A DNA stretch of 64,000 nt from HT1-32 sp040219025 (GCA_040219025.1 JAVJTE010000025.1:1-64000); one strand, 5' to 3'. Counted from the first letter of the stretch, positions 53,774 to 63,614 are shown. Translations and numbers: made by a program. Notes: generated by a model from the letters alone, not told the origin.

Positions 53774-54607
53774 TCAATCCTGGCGGATCGTCTGCCGGCC
53801 AGCATAGCGCTCGACAAACCCGGCCACCGCCGCCGCCGCCCCGAAGTCGTAGAGATCCATATGCGATCCCCCGTCAAACCGGACGAACTCCTTCGGTTCG
53901 TTGGCCGCCGCAAACAACCGTTCGCCAAGTGCATACGGCACCACCCCGTCGATCGTTCCATGCATGACCAGAACCGGCGAGACGACCTGACTGATGCGGC
54001 TGAGCGAGTCAAAACGGTCCTTCACCAGCCACCGGACGGGCAGCCAGGGATAGTGACCGGCCGCAACATCGGTAACGCTGGTCAACGGCGCATCAAGCAC
54101 CACACCGGCGACCCGGGATTCCGAAGCAAGCTTCACCGCCACCGCCGTCCCGAGTGATTCGCCATAGACGACAATCCGGTTTTCCCGGATGCCTTCAGCC
54201 CGCAGCCAGTTCAGCCCGGCCAGACCATCCAGAAACAGTCCGGCCTCCGTTGGCGAACCGGGGTTGCCACCAAAGCCGCGATAATCGACCAGCAGGCACC
54301 CGAACCCCGCAGCAATGAAGTGCCGTAATCTCGCTGCACGGTCAGCCAGCGTTCCCGCATTTCCGTGAAGATAGAGCAAAACCGGACGGTCCGGCTGCGG
54401 CGGCGGTATGTACCAGGCATTGAGTTCAAGGTGATCTTCGGTCCTGAGCACGACCTCGGAAGCCTGCGGGAGATCAGCCTCACTCAGGAGACTGCGTTCA
54501 ACGTCAGGCCGATAGATCAGTTTGCGCTGGAAAACATACATGCCAAGCGTGATGCCAAGATAGACCACCAGTAACCCTGCCAGCAGCCAGCCAAGAGACT
54601 GCGTCAT
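53774..54607 (-). CDS. Membrane-anchored alpha/beta hydrolase (BEM46/ABHD13-like)
   Basis: A 277-aa serine hydrolase with an N-terminal membrane helix (LGWLLAGLLVVYLGITLGMY). It has the oxyanion HGNAG in LLYLHGNAGTLADR, DYRGFGGNPG, the nucleophile elbow VYGESLGTAVA, the Asp in MHGTIDGVVPY and the His in DGGSHMDLYDF. The substrate is unknown. It lies 8 bases downstream of a TPR protein and may be co-transcribed with it. Confidence 0.9.
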   Translation of the reverse strand: MTQSLGWLLAGLLVVYLGITLGMYVFQRKLIYRPDVERSLLSEADLPQASEVVLRTEDHLELNAWYIPPPQPDRPVLLYLHGNAGTLADRAARLRHFIAAGFGCLLVDYRGFGGNPGSPTEAGLFLDGLAGLNWLRAEGIRENRIVVYGESLGTAVAVKLASESRVAGVVLDAPLTSVTDVAAGHYPWLPVRWLVKDRFDSLSRISQVVSPVLVMHGTIDGVVPYALGERLFAAANEPKEFVRFDGGSHMDLYDFGAAAAVAGFVERYAGRQTIRQD

Positions 54608-54615
54608 CTAATTCG

Positions 54616-55110
54616 TTAGCTCCCGGACCGTTTCTTCGCCGCAGCAATCGAACGCTTCAGCTGGTCATATTCAGGGCAGCCGAAAAAGCATAACCCGTCG
54701 AGAATATCGAGCTGCGCCGCCGCCTTGTCCATCTCACCGGTCTGGACATAAAGTTCGCCCAGATATTCGTTGGCGCCGAGATGCCGCGGGTCAATATCAA
54801 GCGCTTTCGCGTACCAGTTGCGGGCCTGATCCATCCGGCCCAGTTTCCGGTTGCTGTAGCCGAGATAGTTGTAGGCATCCGCATTCTTCGGTTCATCCGC
54901 AATCAGTCTGGTCAGTTTTTCGATAGCGTCTTCATAATCCCCGGCATCAACCGCCGCTTCCGCTGCGACAAATGCCTGACTGATATTATTCGAATTGCCG
55001 GATCCGTCAGAACTGCCCCCTCCCCCTGCACCGAGTGACGGAGAGGCCGACAGAGAGACAGCCATGAACAGAAATATTGCAGGAACAGAAATAAAGGCTG
55101 ATGGCTTCAT
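54616..55110 (-). CDS. Exported TPR protein
   Basis: A 164-aa protein with a signal peptide (SVPAIFLFMAVSLSASPSLG), a Gly/Ser/Asn-rich stretch and about three tetratricopeptide repeats: AEAAVDAGDYEDAIEKLTRL, ADAYNYLGYSNRKLGRMDQA and ANEYLGELYVQTGEMDKAA. It ends with two Cys (CFFGC) and a basic tail. It is downstream of tssA on the same strand but separated by 82 bases with a stem-loop, so membership of the T6SS transcript is doubtful. Confidence 0.83.
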   Translation of the reverse strand: MKPSAFISVPAIFLFMAVSLSASPSLGAGGGGSSDGSGNSNNISQAFVAAEAAVDAGDYEDAIEKLTRLIADEPKNADAYNYLGYSNRKLGRMDQARNWYAKALDIDPRHLGANEYLGELYVQTGEMDKAAAQLDILDGLCFFGCPEYDQLKRSIAAAKKRSGS

Positions 55111-55123
55111 GATACGTCCCCCG

Positions 55124-55160
55124 GACAGAATACGGATATTGAGGATATAGTTATTCTGTC
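55124..55160. repeat. Inverted repeat between tssA and the TPR gene
   Basis: GACAGAATA (55124-55132) and TATTCTGTC (55152-55160) are perfect 9-base arms separated by 19 bases. No T-run follows, so this is more like an operator or weak stem-loop than an intrinsic terminator. Confidence 0.5.
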
Positions 55161-55192
55161 GCTCTTTGTCAGGATTATGTCTGAAAACAGGA

Positions 55193-56362
55193 TCAGTCTT
55201 CGCCGCGCGGCATTTTCATCCCCAGCAACTTGTAGAGCTGATGCCGGTCGGTACCATCCTGCAGCAACTCCGCCAGCAGGTCATGCAGCGGCATGCGTCC
55301 CCAGGTGACTGCCCGTTTCACAAGATAGGGCGTCGGGCTGTGCGGCTCCGCACGCAGCAGGTAATCAGCCGCAGCATCAAGCATCTTGTAGGCCTGTGCG
55401 CGACTGGTGATCGGGCCATCTGTCACAGACATATCCCCTTCCATATCCTCGTCCACCGAGTAGTCGTGGAAACCGGTCTCGTCATCATCAGTGTCATCAT
55501 CGTCATATTTCGGCGTCTCGCCCTTCTCGGCCATGGTCCGCTGGGCGAACAGCATGATCTGTTTCAGCGCCTCTTTCAGCCGGCCAAGGCTTGGCGCGTC
55601 GCTTCCGGCCTGGTCATCAAGAAACTCGTCGAGTGCTTCCGCCGCTTCATAGGCCTTGCTGGAATCCTTCCAGAGATCACTGAAGAAGCTGCCGGGTGTC
55701 AGCGCGACACTGGTCAGAAATTTCTCGCGGGTCACGGCACCGCCACGTTCTGCCTGAGTTGCAGCACCTTCATCACGCCGCGACAGGTTTTCGAGACGGT
55801 CACCACCTTCACGGTCGTTCAGGCAATAGGGTCTGGCGTCGGTGGTCGACGGCTTTGTGATCGGCAGCAGGCGCGCCTGCACCGACAGCCGGTCATTCAG
55901 CCAGGCATAGGGGCCGACACGAAATTCGATATCGCCCTCTTCAATACGCGGATGCAGGCCGTCCCAGTAGCGTTCCGACATCTGTCCCAGCAGATCCAGC
56001 CCCGCAGCAAACCCGGCAAACCCGTGCCGGTGCAACCAGGCTTCGGTCAACCAGACCACGATCTGCACATCTTTCGACTGTTCGACAAGGATCCTGGTGC
56101 AGAGGGTCTCGACAAGCTTCCAGTCCGCCCGTTTCAGCTCGGTCTCCCAGACACCCTGTGACAGGGACGGGTCATCCGACCGTCGGGCATCCTTGATCTC
56201 GTCATAGATATTCTCATACCGGACCGATACCCCCGCCGGATCTTCACCTGGAACCGGCTCCAGAAAATCCTCAAGCACCGGACGAAAGCGACCCTTTACA
56301 AGATGGCTGTCATCTTCTGAATCGCCGGTGTCGTTTTCTTCGGGCTCTGCGGCCATATTCAA
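55193..56362 (-). CDS. tssA: Type VI secretion protein TssA
   Basis: TssA caps the growing T6SS tail and coordinates sheath assembly. The 389-aa product has the ImpA_N domain: FLEPVPGEDPAGVSVRYENI, DEIKDARRSDDPSLSQGVWE, ADWKLVETLCTRILVEQSKD, VVWLTEAWLHRHGFAGFAAG and YWDGLHPRIEEGDIEFR. An acidic middle (DDDDTDDDETG) precedes a C-terminal helical region. It follows tssM with 23 bases between and is the last clear T6SS gene on this side. Confidence 0.9.
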   Translation of the reverse strand: MNMAAEPEENDTGDSEDDSHLVKGRFRPVLEDFLEPVPGEDPAGVSVRYENIYDEIKDARRSDDPSLSQGVWETELKRADWKLVETLCTRILVEQSKDVQIVVWLTEAWLHRHGFAGFAAGLDLLGQMSERYWDGLHPRIEEGDIEFRVGPYAWLNDRLSVQARLLPITKPSTTDARPYCLNDREGGDRLENLSRRDEGAATQAERGGAVTREKFLTSVALTPGSFFSDLWKDSSKAYEAAEALDEFLDDQAGSDAPSLGRLKEALKQIMLFAQRTMAEKGETPKYDDDDTDDDETGFHDYSVDEDMEGDMSVTDGPITSRAQAYKMLDAAADYLLRAEPHSPTPYLVKRAVTWGRMPLHDLLAELLQDGTDRHQLYKLLGMKMPRGED

Positions 56363-56385
56363 TCGTCTTTCCTGTTCTCTGGCGT

Positions 56386-59300
56386 CTAGCGGGTCTTCTG
56401 CGTGCGCTGCTCAAGACCGGCGAGCTTGCGGCCCATCTCCAGCTGCGGCGCCCTGACCGGCAGTTGCGCCGGTAATCTGAGACGCTCAACCAGCCGGCCC
56501 TCATCAGACGGGGCGGCTACCCTGACGCGGATATAGACACGGGCCGGTTCCGGCGTTACCGGCGACAATCCGGGACCACCGCCAACCCGCGCTGTCGGGA
56601 CATCAAACCGCAGGCTATGCGGATCCGGGTCAGACAGGCGGGCAAAGTCTTCAGATGTGGATGCCTGATCCTGCAACAGGCTCAGCAGCGACCACTTGTT
56701 CTGATAGACATAGGCAACGGCACCCCGGTCGACCGTCATCGCCGGCTCACCCGGCTTCACGAACGGCGTGTTCGGCGCGTCTTTCGCCCAGCGCAGAACG
56801 ACGCCGACCGGATCACCATACCGCCAGCGCAGGGTCTTCGATTCACCGCGCAATGTCGCGACCTGTTCACCAACCCCCAGACGCCATTCGATTATCTGGT
56901 TACCCGCAACTTCCCGGCGCCGGTTGACCCGAAACTCTGTACCGATATCAAAGGTCGGCAGTGCACCGTCAGCGGACGTCAGATAAGGGTCAAAGAAGGC
57001 CCGTGCGGCGACCATCGTATCGAGGAACGACAGCACCCGGTCGCGCGACAGGCCAAACCGTTCCGACCGGCGCAGCAGATCCATTCCGGTGAGCTGATAA
57101 TCTTCCAGCAGGCGAAAGAAATCCCGGATGTCTTCCGGCAGGGCTTCGGCGTCACCCGGCCCCGTAGCGAGAGTTCCGAACGGGAACCGGCCAGCCAGCC
57201 GCTCATTGAAGAAGGCAGCGATCTGTCCATAGCTTGCCAGCACGGTATCCGAGGCAATCAGCTGGCACCGCGCCAGCAGATCGGACAGCAGTTCCCGGCG
57301 ACGGCGGTCAAAATAATCCGCCGACCGTCCGGCATCCGCGTCCTGTCCCGCCTGCAGCAGGCAGTCCTCGCCGGTCAGGCCGGTCAGCGTGAAACGGATG
57401 AAGTCCTCAAGGTTGGAGACGCTGTTGCCGGTCGTCCGGCGATCATAGCTGTCCAGTGCTTCCAGAATGCGCCGCCACCGGATGGCAATACGGTTTTCTG
57501 ACCGACCCTGATTCAGCGCCGGGCTGGACAGAACGGCAACCAGCGGGCGGGCGTAATCCTGCGCCAGAAACGCAATACGCGACCGCTGGGCGTCAAGATA
57601 GGCCGCAATCTCCGCATCATCACGGGCATCGAAACCTTCGAACGCCGGCGGCTCAATACCATCCCACCAGCCGAAGCCGCCACCACGGGGCTGATAGAGC
57701 GCGTCGCCTTCCAGTGTGGTGTCGACTTCCTGAATCAGATCATCCGCCTGATCCCGGACCAGACGCAGCACAAGCCGCTCTCCGGCGACTGTATTGAGCC
57801 GCGAGAAGCGGTCGAGGATGCGCAACAGGGCGGGTGCCGCCGCCCGGAAGTCGGCAACCTCGCGTCGCAGCTGTCCTTCCGGATCAAGCGTTCCAACCGA
57901 TGCCAGAACCGTTTCGGTTTGCTGTGCTGCGGCCAGCAGATCCAGAACGCTGATCTCAAGCTGGCGGGTTGTTGCCCGCTCAACCACGGAAATCAGCTCG
58001 CCGGGATATCGTGACCGGCTTGTATTCAGATAGTTCTCGTGGCTGTCCAGCATTGACAACGCGGCTTCCAGCAACGGGCGGTCCCAGAAAACAGCGCTGT
58101 TACCGGCGACTAGCTTTGGCACTGCACCGGACGATTTCAGCATGAATCGCTGCGTCATCAGGTCTTCAAGGGCCTGCCCGAGCCTTGCAACCGGCTCCGC
58201 AACTGCCGGGGCGCCTGTTGCCTGATCGACAATGACAATCGGTCCGACAATTGCCGAACGGGTCGTGTACAGCCGGTCCCGTGCCTGCTCGGCAGACTCG
58301 CCAGCCATTCTGTCGATCTGCTTGCGCGCTTCCGGACCAAAGAATTCCGATGTTTCGACATCCACCAGAATATCACCCAGCATATTCCCGACGACCGTTG
58401 ACCGTGATAGCGAGGCAAGCAGCCCCGCACTGCCCAGTTCGGCTTTAAGTTCCTGAATCATCACGGCCAGTTCACGCAACCTTGCTGCAACCTCTGCCGG
58501 ATCACCTCGCTCGTAGGCCAGCGCGTCGATGCCGGCGGCGACCAGCGGTGCGTTCCTGAAGATCACCCGCCCATCGCGAAGACTGTCCAGTGCCCGTTCT
58601 GCCAGTTCGAAAAGCCGCGCCTGTGCGGTGCCCGAATATTGTTCGATATCAACGATCAGGAAATTGTTCGGATCGAGGTCACGCTGATAGCGGGCCGCCA
58701 GCGGAAAGAAACGCTCCGGTATCTCGAAGTCATAGAGATACTGGAATATCTTGCCGATATTGCTGACATCCCCTCCCTGACGGAGCCGGTTATATCCCTG
58801 AATCATGCTCTCCAGGCGGACCAGTTCATCGACGTAAGCGGTCAGCAGTTCAAGCTCCGGCGTGGTATCCGAACCGTAAGTCGTCGCTGTCGGGTCACCC
58901 GGTTTCTCGGCTGTCAGCTGAAGCGGCTGGATCACCAGCCCCTGTGTTCTTGCCAGCAGTTCCGTCCGCATCGCCTTGATGATGACCGTGTCGTAAGCAA
59001 ATTCCAGTGCCAGCAGTACCTTGTCCCCAAGCGGGCTGAACCATGAGGACGGCAGAAAAGCATAAACCGGATGCGCATGGCGAACCTGGGACATGCCGTC
59101 GATGATCTCTTCCGATGCCTTGCGCAGGAACGGCCGCGACGGTTTCTCCCCGTGACGATCCATTTCCGACATCTGGTTCAGCGAAACATACTTCGAGGCG
59201 AACAGCGGGCCCAGCGCCTCCCGGTCAGTGTTCAGATCAAAGGTTGAGAAGGTAATCCCGAGCAGTCCGAGCACCAGCACCGCAGCGCAGGCTACCTGCG

Positions 59301-60573
59301 CCCGGAAGACAGATCTGGTCTGTGACCTTATCCGGCCACCCGCCGGTTGCGCCAGCGAGCTTTCGGCGAACACCTTGTTATCCAGCAGATGCTTCAGGAA
59401 AACAGGACGCGGTCCGGTCTCCGATGTCTGCCAGGCCGCCAGCCCGGCGTCGCCACCGCCGCCCAGTGCACTGTCAAACTGGTGCACATTCCCGGGATAG
59501 GTACTGAGATCGGCAGTGGCTTCGGTATCACCTGTAAAATATAGCCCGCGCATCCGGAACGAGTCGTGATAAACGCTCGGCTTGAAGATGTGGTTCAGAT
59601 AAAGCCGCAGCGGCTCATGCAGTTCCTCGAAAGACGACGGGAATTCAAACACAGCTTCCGCGTCGCGCAGGGTTCCGCCCTCGGCAAAGACTTCCAGCTG
59701 ATTCTGCAACAGAACCCGCCCCATATGGCCGAACGCCTCATCCGCCCAGCCCGGCGAATAGGCGGTCTCCGGACCGTAAGGCACCGACCAGCCGAAGATT
59801 TCATCGCGCGCATGCTCCGGCAGGGCGCTGGCAAAACTGGCAAAGCCCGGAATTTCGTCGGACTTGGTAACAAGCACATAAACCGGGAGTGTGAATCCCA
59901 GTTTCTTCTGTAGCGTCCAGAGACGCTCATAGATCTGTTCAGCCTTCGTCGCGATGACATCCGGCGGCTCCATATTCGGGCCGATCAGATCGGAGGCCGG
60001 AATCGACAGGACAATACCATCCAGCGGACGCCGGGTGCGGAACTCGCCAAGGGCGGTGACCACATCTTCCCAGCTTTTCTCATCACCACTGCGGCCTTCC
60101 TGTTCCAGGATCATCGATCCGGCAACGTCGAGGACCACACCGCGATCATAAAACCACCAGGAGACTGGCGGCCGCTGTCCGGTCTCGCTCTCAACCGGGC
60201 GCCCCATCGGCAGGTTCAGGCCTGAATTCGCCAGTGCCGTGGTCTTGCCGCTGCCGGCTTCACCGATCATCAGATACCAGGGAATTTCATACAGATAGTT
60301 ACGGCCGGCGACATTCTTGCGCAGCGTCGAGCAGGCACGCCGGAACGACTGTTTCAGGCCCAGCGGCATGGCCTTGCGGGACTTGCCCCCGTCCCCGCTC
60401 AGAGTGCTGGACCCCATCGTCTCGCCTTCCGGCTGCGCCGGTTTTGTGCGGAACCAGAGCTGCCAGACCAGCACAATCAGGGCGATGGCCAGCAGCAGAA
60501 ACAGCAGAATCCAGAACGGCAGCCCGAGATGCCGCGACAGAAAACCGAGGAACTGGGTGATAAAGGATTCCAT
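56386..60573 (-). CDS. tssM: Type VI secretion protein TssM (IcmF family)
   Basis: TssM spans the envelope and forms the T6SS membrane complex with TssL and TssJ. The 1395-aa product is long for the family. It has a membrane helix at about residues 20-40, Walker A GEAGSGKT (104-111), the GTPase-like region WWFYDRGVVLDVAG with VLVTKSDEIPG, another helix near residue 430 and a large periplasmic part with the late domain (WRYGDPVGVVLRWAKDAPN). It follows tssL by 4 bases. Confidence 0.94.
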   Translation of the reverse strand: MESFITQFLGFLSRHLGLPFWILLFLLLAIALIVLVWQLWFRTKPAQPEGETMGSSTLSGDGGKSRKAMPLGLKQSFRRACSTLRKNVAGRNYLYEIPWYLMIGEAGSGKTTALANSGLNLPMGRPVESETGQRPPVSWWFYDRGVVLDVAGSMILEQEGRSGDEKSWEDVVTALGEFRTRRPLDGIVLSIPASDLIGPNMEPPDVIATKAEQIYERLWTLQKKLGFTLPVYVLVTKSDEIPGFASFASALPEHARDEIFGWSVPYGPETAYSPGWADEAFGHMGRVLLQNQLEVFAEGGTLRDAEAVFEFPSSFEELHEPLRLYLNHIFKPSVYHDSFRMRGLYFTGDTEATADLSTYPGNVHQFDSALGGGGDAGLAAWQTSETGPRPVFLKHLLDNKVFAESSLAQPAGGRIRSQTRSVFRAQVACAAVLVLGLLGITFSTFDLNTDREALGPLFASKYVSLNQMSEMDRHGEKPSRPFLRKASEEIIDGMSQVRHAHPVYAFLPSSWFSPLGDKVLLALEFAYDTVIIKAMRTELLARTQGLVIQPLQLTAEKPGDPTATTYGSDTTPELELLTAYVDELVRLESMIQGYNRLRQGGDVSNIGKIFQYLYDFEIPERFFPLAARYQRDLDPNNFLIVDIEQYSGTAQARLFELAERALDSLRDGRVIFRNAPLVAAGIDALAYERGDPAEVAARLRELAVMIQELKAELGSAGLLASLSRSTVVGNMLGDILVDVETSEFFGPEARKQIDRMAGESAEQARDRLYTTRSAIVGPIVIVDQATGAPAVAEPVARLGQALEDLMTQRFMLKSSGAVPKLVAGNSAVFWDRPLLEAALSMLDSHENYLNTSRSRYPGELISVVERATTRQLEISVLDLLAAAQQTETVLASVGTLDPEGQLRREVADFRAAAPALLRILDRFSRLNTVAGERLVLRLVRDQADDLIQEVDTTLEGDALYQPRGGGFGWWDGIEPPAFEGFDARDDAEIAAYLDAQRSRIAFLAQDYARPLVAVLSSPALNQGRSENRIAIRWRRILEALDSYDRRTTGNSVSNLEDFIRFTLTGLTGEDCLLQAGQDADAGRSADYFDRRRRELLSDLLARCQLIASDTVLASYGQIAAFFNERLAGRFPFGTLATGPGDAEALPEDIRDFFRLLEDYQLTGMDLLRRSERFGLSRDRVLSFLDTMVAARAFFDPYLTSADGALPTFDIGTEFRVNRRREVAGNQIIEWRLGVGEQVATLRGESKTLRWRYGDPVGVVLRWAKDAPNTPFVKPGEPAMTVDRGAVAYVYQNKWSLLSLLQDQASTSEDFARLSDPDPHSLRFDVPTARVGGGPGLSPVTPEPARVYIRVRVAAPSDEGRLVERLRLPAQLPVRAPQLEMGRKLAGLEQRTQKTR

Positions 60574-60577
60574 GGTT

Positions 60578-61363
60578 CTACCGACGTGCCAGTTTCATGA
60601 TGCTGTCGATAGATTCCTGCAGATCAACCGTCATCCCGGTCCAGATGAAATGCTGCAGCACCAGCAGCGCCAGCAGAATCCCCCCCGCCAGCAGCCACCA
60701 CTTCATGGCAGACGGCAGCAGGCGGTTCTTGCCCTGGTCCAGCGTGTGGGCATAGGTCAGCGGAAACAGCCGGCGGGCGGAGCGATACAGATCCGGCTCG
60801 CGGCGGGCCACAAAGGTAAACAGTTTCCGTTTGTAGCGGTCGATCGCGCCGTCATCTTCCTGCCCGCGATATTTACCCCGGAAACCGAGCGCCAGCGCCA
60901 GCAGATACAGGACACCGACCTCGGAATGTGCCGGATCACGGGAATCCAGCAGACGCTCCAGCTTGTCAAAGAAAACCTGCCCGGCCGCATGGGTTCCGAA
61001 CAGCCGGGTTTCCACCAGATTGGATTGCCAGCTCTCCCGGCCATCCCAGTCCATCGTCAGGAACACCTCGTCCGCCAGCGCCGCCATGACGAACTGCGCT
61101 TCCCGGTAAAAGCCGGAACCGTAATCACCGCCGGTTCGCTCGGCCTCTGCCAGCTGTTTCTCGATTACCGCGGAGATACGGGCGGAAACGGCATTTGACG
61201 AACGCGCATCTTCAGCACCTTCCGGCACATCACCGTCGGGCGCAAATACCCAGGCACCGGAATGGATCATCGTCTTCAGCCGCATGACTTCGGCATAGAA
61301 GTCATGAAAATGGCTCAGAACAAATGAGGACCGGTAGTCACCGCTGGCGATAAGTGCTGACAT
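60578..61363 (-). CDS. tssL: Type VI secretion protein TssL (DotU family)
   Basis: TssL anchors the baseplate to the membrane complex. The 261-aa product has the DotU cytoplasmic domain (FVLSHFHDFYAEVMRLKTMI, FVMAALADEVFLTMDWDGRE, SWQSNLVETRLFGTHAAGQV, VLYLLALALGFRGKY) and a single C-terminal helix (WWLLAGGILLALLVLQHFIW) with a short tail. There is no OmpA/peptidoglycan-binding extension, so anchoring must come from another component. It lies 3 bases after tssK. Confidence 0.93.
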   Translation of the reverse strand: MSALIASGDYRSSFVLSHFHDFYAEVMRLKTMIHSGAWVFAPDGDVPEGAEDARSSNAVSARISAVIEKQLAEAERTGGDYGSGFYREAQFVMAALADEVFLTMDWDGRESWQSNLVETRLFGTHAAGQVFFDKLERLLDSRDPAHSEVGVLYLLALALGFRGKYRGQEDDGAIDRYKRKLFTFVARREPDLYRSARRLFPLTYAHTLDQGKNRLLPSAMKWWLLAGGILLALLVLQHFIWTGMTVDLQESIDSIMKLARR

Positions 61364-61366
61364 CCG

Positions 61367-62713
61367 TCACCCCGCTCCCCGGTTTGCGACATAGAGAACA
61401 ATCTGCGACGGGCGACGCACACCCACACGATCCGACGTATTGGTGATCAGCAGTTTTTCACCCGCCCGGATGAACTGATGTGTCGGCTTGATCTCGAACA
61501 GGACCACACCCCGGCTGGGCGACAGTGACATTTCGTCAGCTGTATCGATGACCCGCCGGTCAGCACCCAGAATTCGCCGCTCACGCAGCGACCGCATGAC
61601 ATCGGCCGAGCCGATCAGGGCCTCGTTCAGCCAGCTGATCATATCACCTTCGGTCGCACCGATCTGGCCGCGTGCACCGATCACCAGCCGGTCACCAATC
61701 CAGTCCGGCTGCAGTTCCAGCGAGAATTCGTTGTCTGCCAGATCAAACGGCAGGGTACGGAAGCTTTCATGCACGGTGTCGATCATGCGGAAAACATAGC
61801 TCGACAATTCACCGAAGCTGTAGCGCAGATCATTGTGGTTATAGGTCGGGAAGACAGGTGGTACGCCGCCCACACCCAGCGTCGAGACACTGCCCGCCAC
61901 CCCTGTCAGGGCCAGAAATAATGGATAGGGATGTGCCACACCGGTATTCAGCACTGCCTCGAACATCGGCAGCTGTGCACACAGCGCCCGGATCAGCATA
62001 TCCGTCTCCAGCAGCATCGGCCGGTCAGCCTCTGACCCCGGTGCCCGCGCCCGCTCGCTCAGGAACGAGGCCTTCTCACGAAGCTTTGCCGCGACCTGCG
62101 AACACAATTCACCCAGCGGTGTCTGGGTCGGCACATGCAGCAGCGGCGGAATGAAATCGGTCAGGCTGTAGGCATCATTGCGGATGACGATCTGGGCCAG
62201 CGGAAAGCCGATATATTTCTGCGGCGGCTTGTCGACCACCAGCAGACTGAGCCGGGGGCGAAGGCGCGGAATACGCAGGTCACCCTCACCCGTATTCTCG
62301 TCAACGACCGACGGACCTTCCGCCGATTCATAGCGCGGCAGGCTGCCGGCAACCGATGCCCCGCCCGGCTGTTCCGCCGGAACCACAAGATAAAGCAGGA
62401 TCGGCTTGTCGCGCAGGCCCTCTTCAAAGGGTGTCAGATCAACTTCCAGATCACCATCAAGCTGCGCATCGTGAGAGACAACCAGCCCGTCCGGCATCAC
62501 CGCCTCAAGATCGGTTACCCGGAACACGCCGGACACCAGCAAGGCCGGGTCAATCCGCACACGGCGCAGCCCCCAGTGATACTGCATTCCCGTGGTCAGA
62601 TGGTAATGCAGCAGCGATTCCTGACGCAGGAAGGATTGCTGGAAATGCTGCGGTGCGAGCAGCATACCCTCGTGCCATTGTATCGCCTGCGGCAAATCCC
62701 GCGCATTTCGCAT
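61367..62713 (-). CDS. tssK: Type VI secretion baseplate protein TssK
   Basis: TssK connects the T6SS baseplate to TssL/TssM. The 448-aa product begins with the family signature AIQWHEGMLLAPQHFQQSFL and RQESLLHYHL. Further on it has WGLRRVRIDPALLVSGVFRV, LLVVDKPPQKYIGFPLAQIV, VAHPYPLFLALTGVAGSV and a C-terminal receptor-like region (RVGVRRPSQIVLYVA). It is the first gene of tssK-L-M-A, behind the 302-base gap described separately. Confidence 0.92.
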   Translation of the reverse strand: MRNARDLPQAIQWHEGMLLAPQHFQQSFLRQESLLHYHLTTGMQYHWGLRRVRIDPALLVSGVFRVTDLEAVMPDGLVVSHDAQLDGDLEVDLTPFEEGLRDKPILLYLVVPAEQPGGASVAGSLPRYESAEGPSVVDENTGEGDLRIPRLRPRLSLLVVDKPPQKYIGFPLAQIVIRNDAYSLTDFIPPLLHVPTQTPLGELCSQVAAKLREKASFLSERARAPGSEADRPMLLETDMLIRALCAQLPMFEAVLNTGVAHPYPLFLALTGVAGSVSTLGVGGVPPVFPTYNHNDLRYSFGELSSYVFRMIDTVHESFRTLPFDLADNEFSLELQPDWIGDRLVIGARGQIGATEGDMISWLNEALIGSADVMRSLRERRILGADRRVIDTADEMSLSPSRGVVLFEIKPTHQFIRAGEKLLITNTSDRVGVRRPSQIVLYVANRGAG

Positions 62714-63015
62714 GTTGGTTGACCCGTTAACGCCGTTTCACTTGCTCAGTCTCAATGGTTAACAGACATGATTAAGACCAGACTTGCCGGAATCTTGCCA
62801 ATTTCCATCACTGCTTATTTATAACCGGCTGGAATCCCTTGCAATAAAAAGCATTTCCTTTGCGCATTAACCATTTCTGCTTCCACAACAGGTGGTATGC
62901 GGCATGTTTCAGATGGGAATATTTGGTTAACAAACCAGCATCTACCCGTCCCGCTCCAGAAGCAGTATTAATATTGCGCAAGAGTAGGAAGTAATGACCA
63001 CGGCGATAAACCCGG
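62714..63015 (-). promoter_or_regulatory. AT-rich upstream region of tssK with CtrA-like half-sites
   Basis: This 302-base gap contains no credible gene. It is AT-rich and carries two perfect TTAACCAT-type boxes (62755-62762 on the minus strand, 62867-62874 on the plus strand) and a near match TTGGTTAA (62923-62930). It probably holds the tssK promoter. CtrA control is inference. Confidence 0.5.
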
Positions 63016-63489
63016 TCAGGCCGGCGGCAGGAACGGCTCGATCGCGAAGGTTTTATCCAGCAGATAAATCCGGATACCGCGGGTCGCACCGACCGCCGCC
63101 CGGTGATCGCCGGGGGCGAAGTAATCGGCGAAAACGATCATGCCGATGGCCTGAACCACCGTATCCGGCAACAGCTGCGGCTGAACAACCTGTCCCGGCA
63201 CCACCTCCCAGCGCCAGACATCAAACCCCCGGGGATAATCAAGCCGGTACTGCTCCACCTTTGCGAACCAGTCACGCGCAGGCAGTTGCAGCAACTGGTC
63301 ATACAGGGTCGCGTCGTACACCAGAACGGCATCGACGGCGACCGGGCTGTCGTTATTGACCTTCGGAGCGACCTGAATTTCAATGACCTGGGTTGCAACC
63401 GACCCGAGCCGCGGGTCAGTTTGCGGCGCAGAACCACAAGCCGAAAGAGCAAGCGCCACCGCCCCTGCACTGAACATGCGCATTTTCAT
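63016..63489 (-). CDS. tssJ: TssJ-like outer-membrane lipoprotein of the T6SS
   Basis: A 157-aa lipoprotein: MKMRMFSAGAVALALSACGS gives a lipobox (LSAC) with lipid Cys18. The mature part (VIEIQVAPKVNNDSPVAVDA, VLVYDATLYDQLLQLPARDW, WEVVPGQVVQPQLLPD) has the transthyretin-like layout of TssJ, in which PVxVxVxxLYD-type strands are followed by a PGQ turn. The match is by pattern and position rather than strong sequence identity. The start ten codons upstream was rejected because it breaks the signal peptide. Confidence 0.65.
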   Translation of the reverse strand: MKMRMFSAGAVALALSACGSAPQTDPRLGSVATQVIEIQVAPKVNNDSPVAVDAVLVYDATLYDQLLQLPARDWFAKVEQYRLDYPRGFDVWRWEVVPGQVVQPQLLPDTVVQAIGMIVFADYFAPGDHRAAVGATRGIRIYLLDKTFAIEPFLPPA

Positions 63490-63614
63490 GCCGAGATCTG
63501 AAAACGTCAGGGATGCCAAGGCTGCTGTTACCGTTCCGGTTTACCGGGCGACAGAATAGACCGACGACCCGTGGATGTGAAAGGTTTCAGGTATTCAGAC
63601 CGATAATCTCTGTC

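Noticed and set aside
55166..56161. A 331-codon plus-strand ORF opposite tssA
   Set aside because: Antisense to tssA; no conserved features.
62808..63089. A 93-codon minus-strand ORF in the gap before tssK
   Set aside because: It overlaps the end of the TssJ-like gene in another frame, lacks a ribosome-binding site and lies in AT-rich regulatory sequence.
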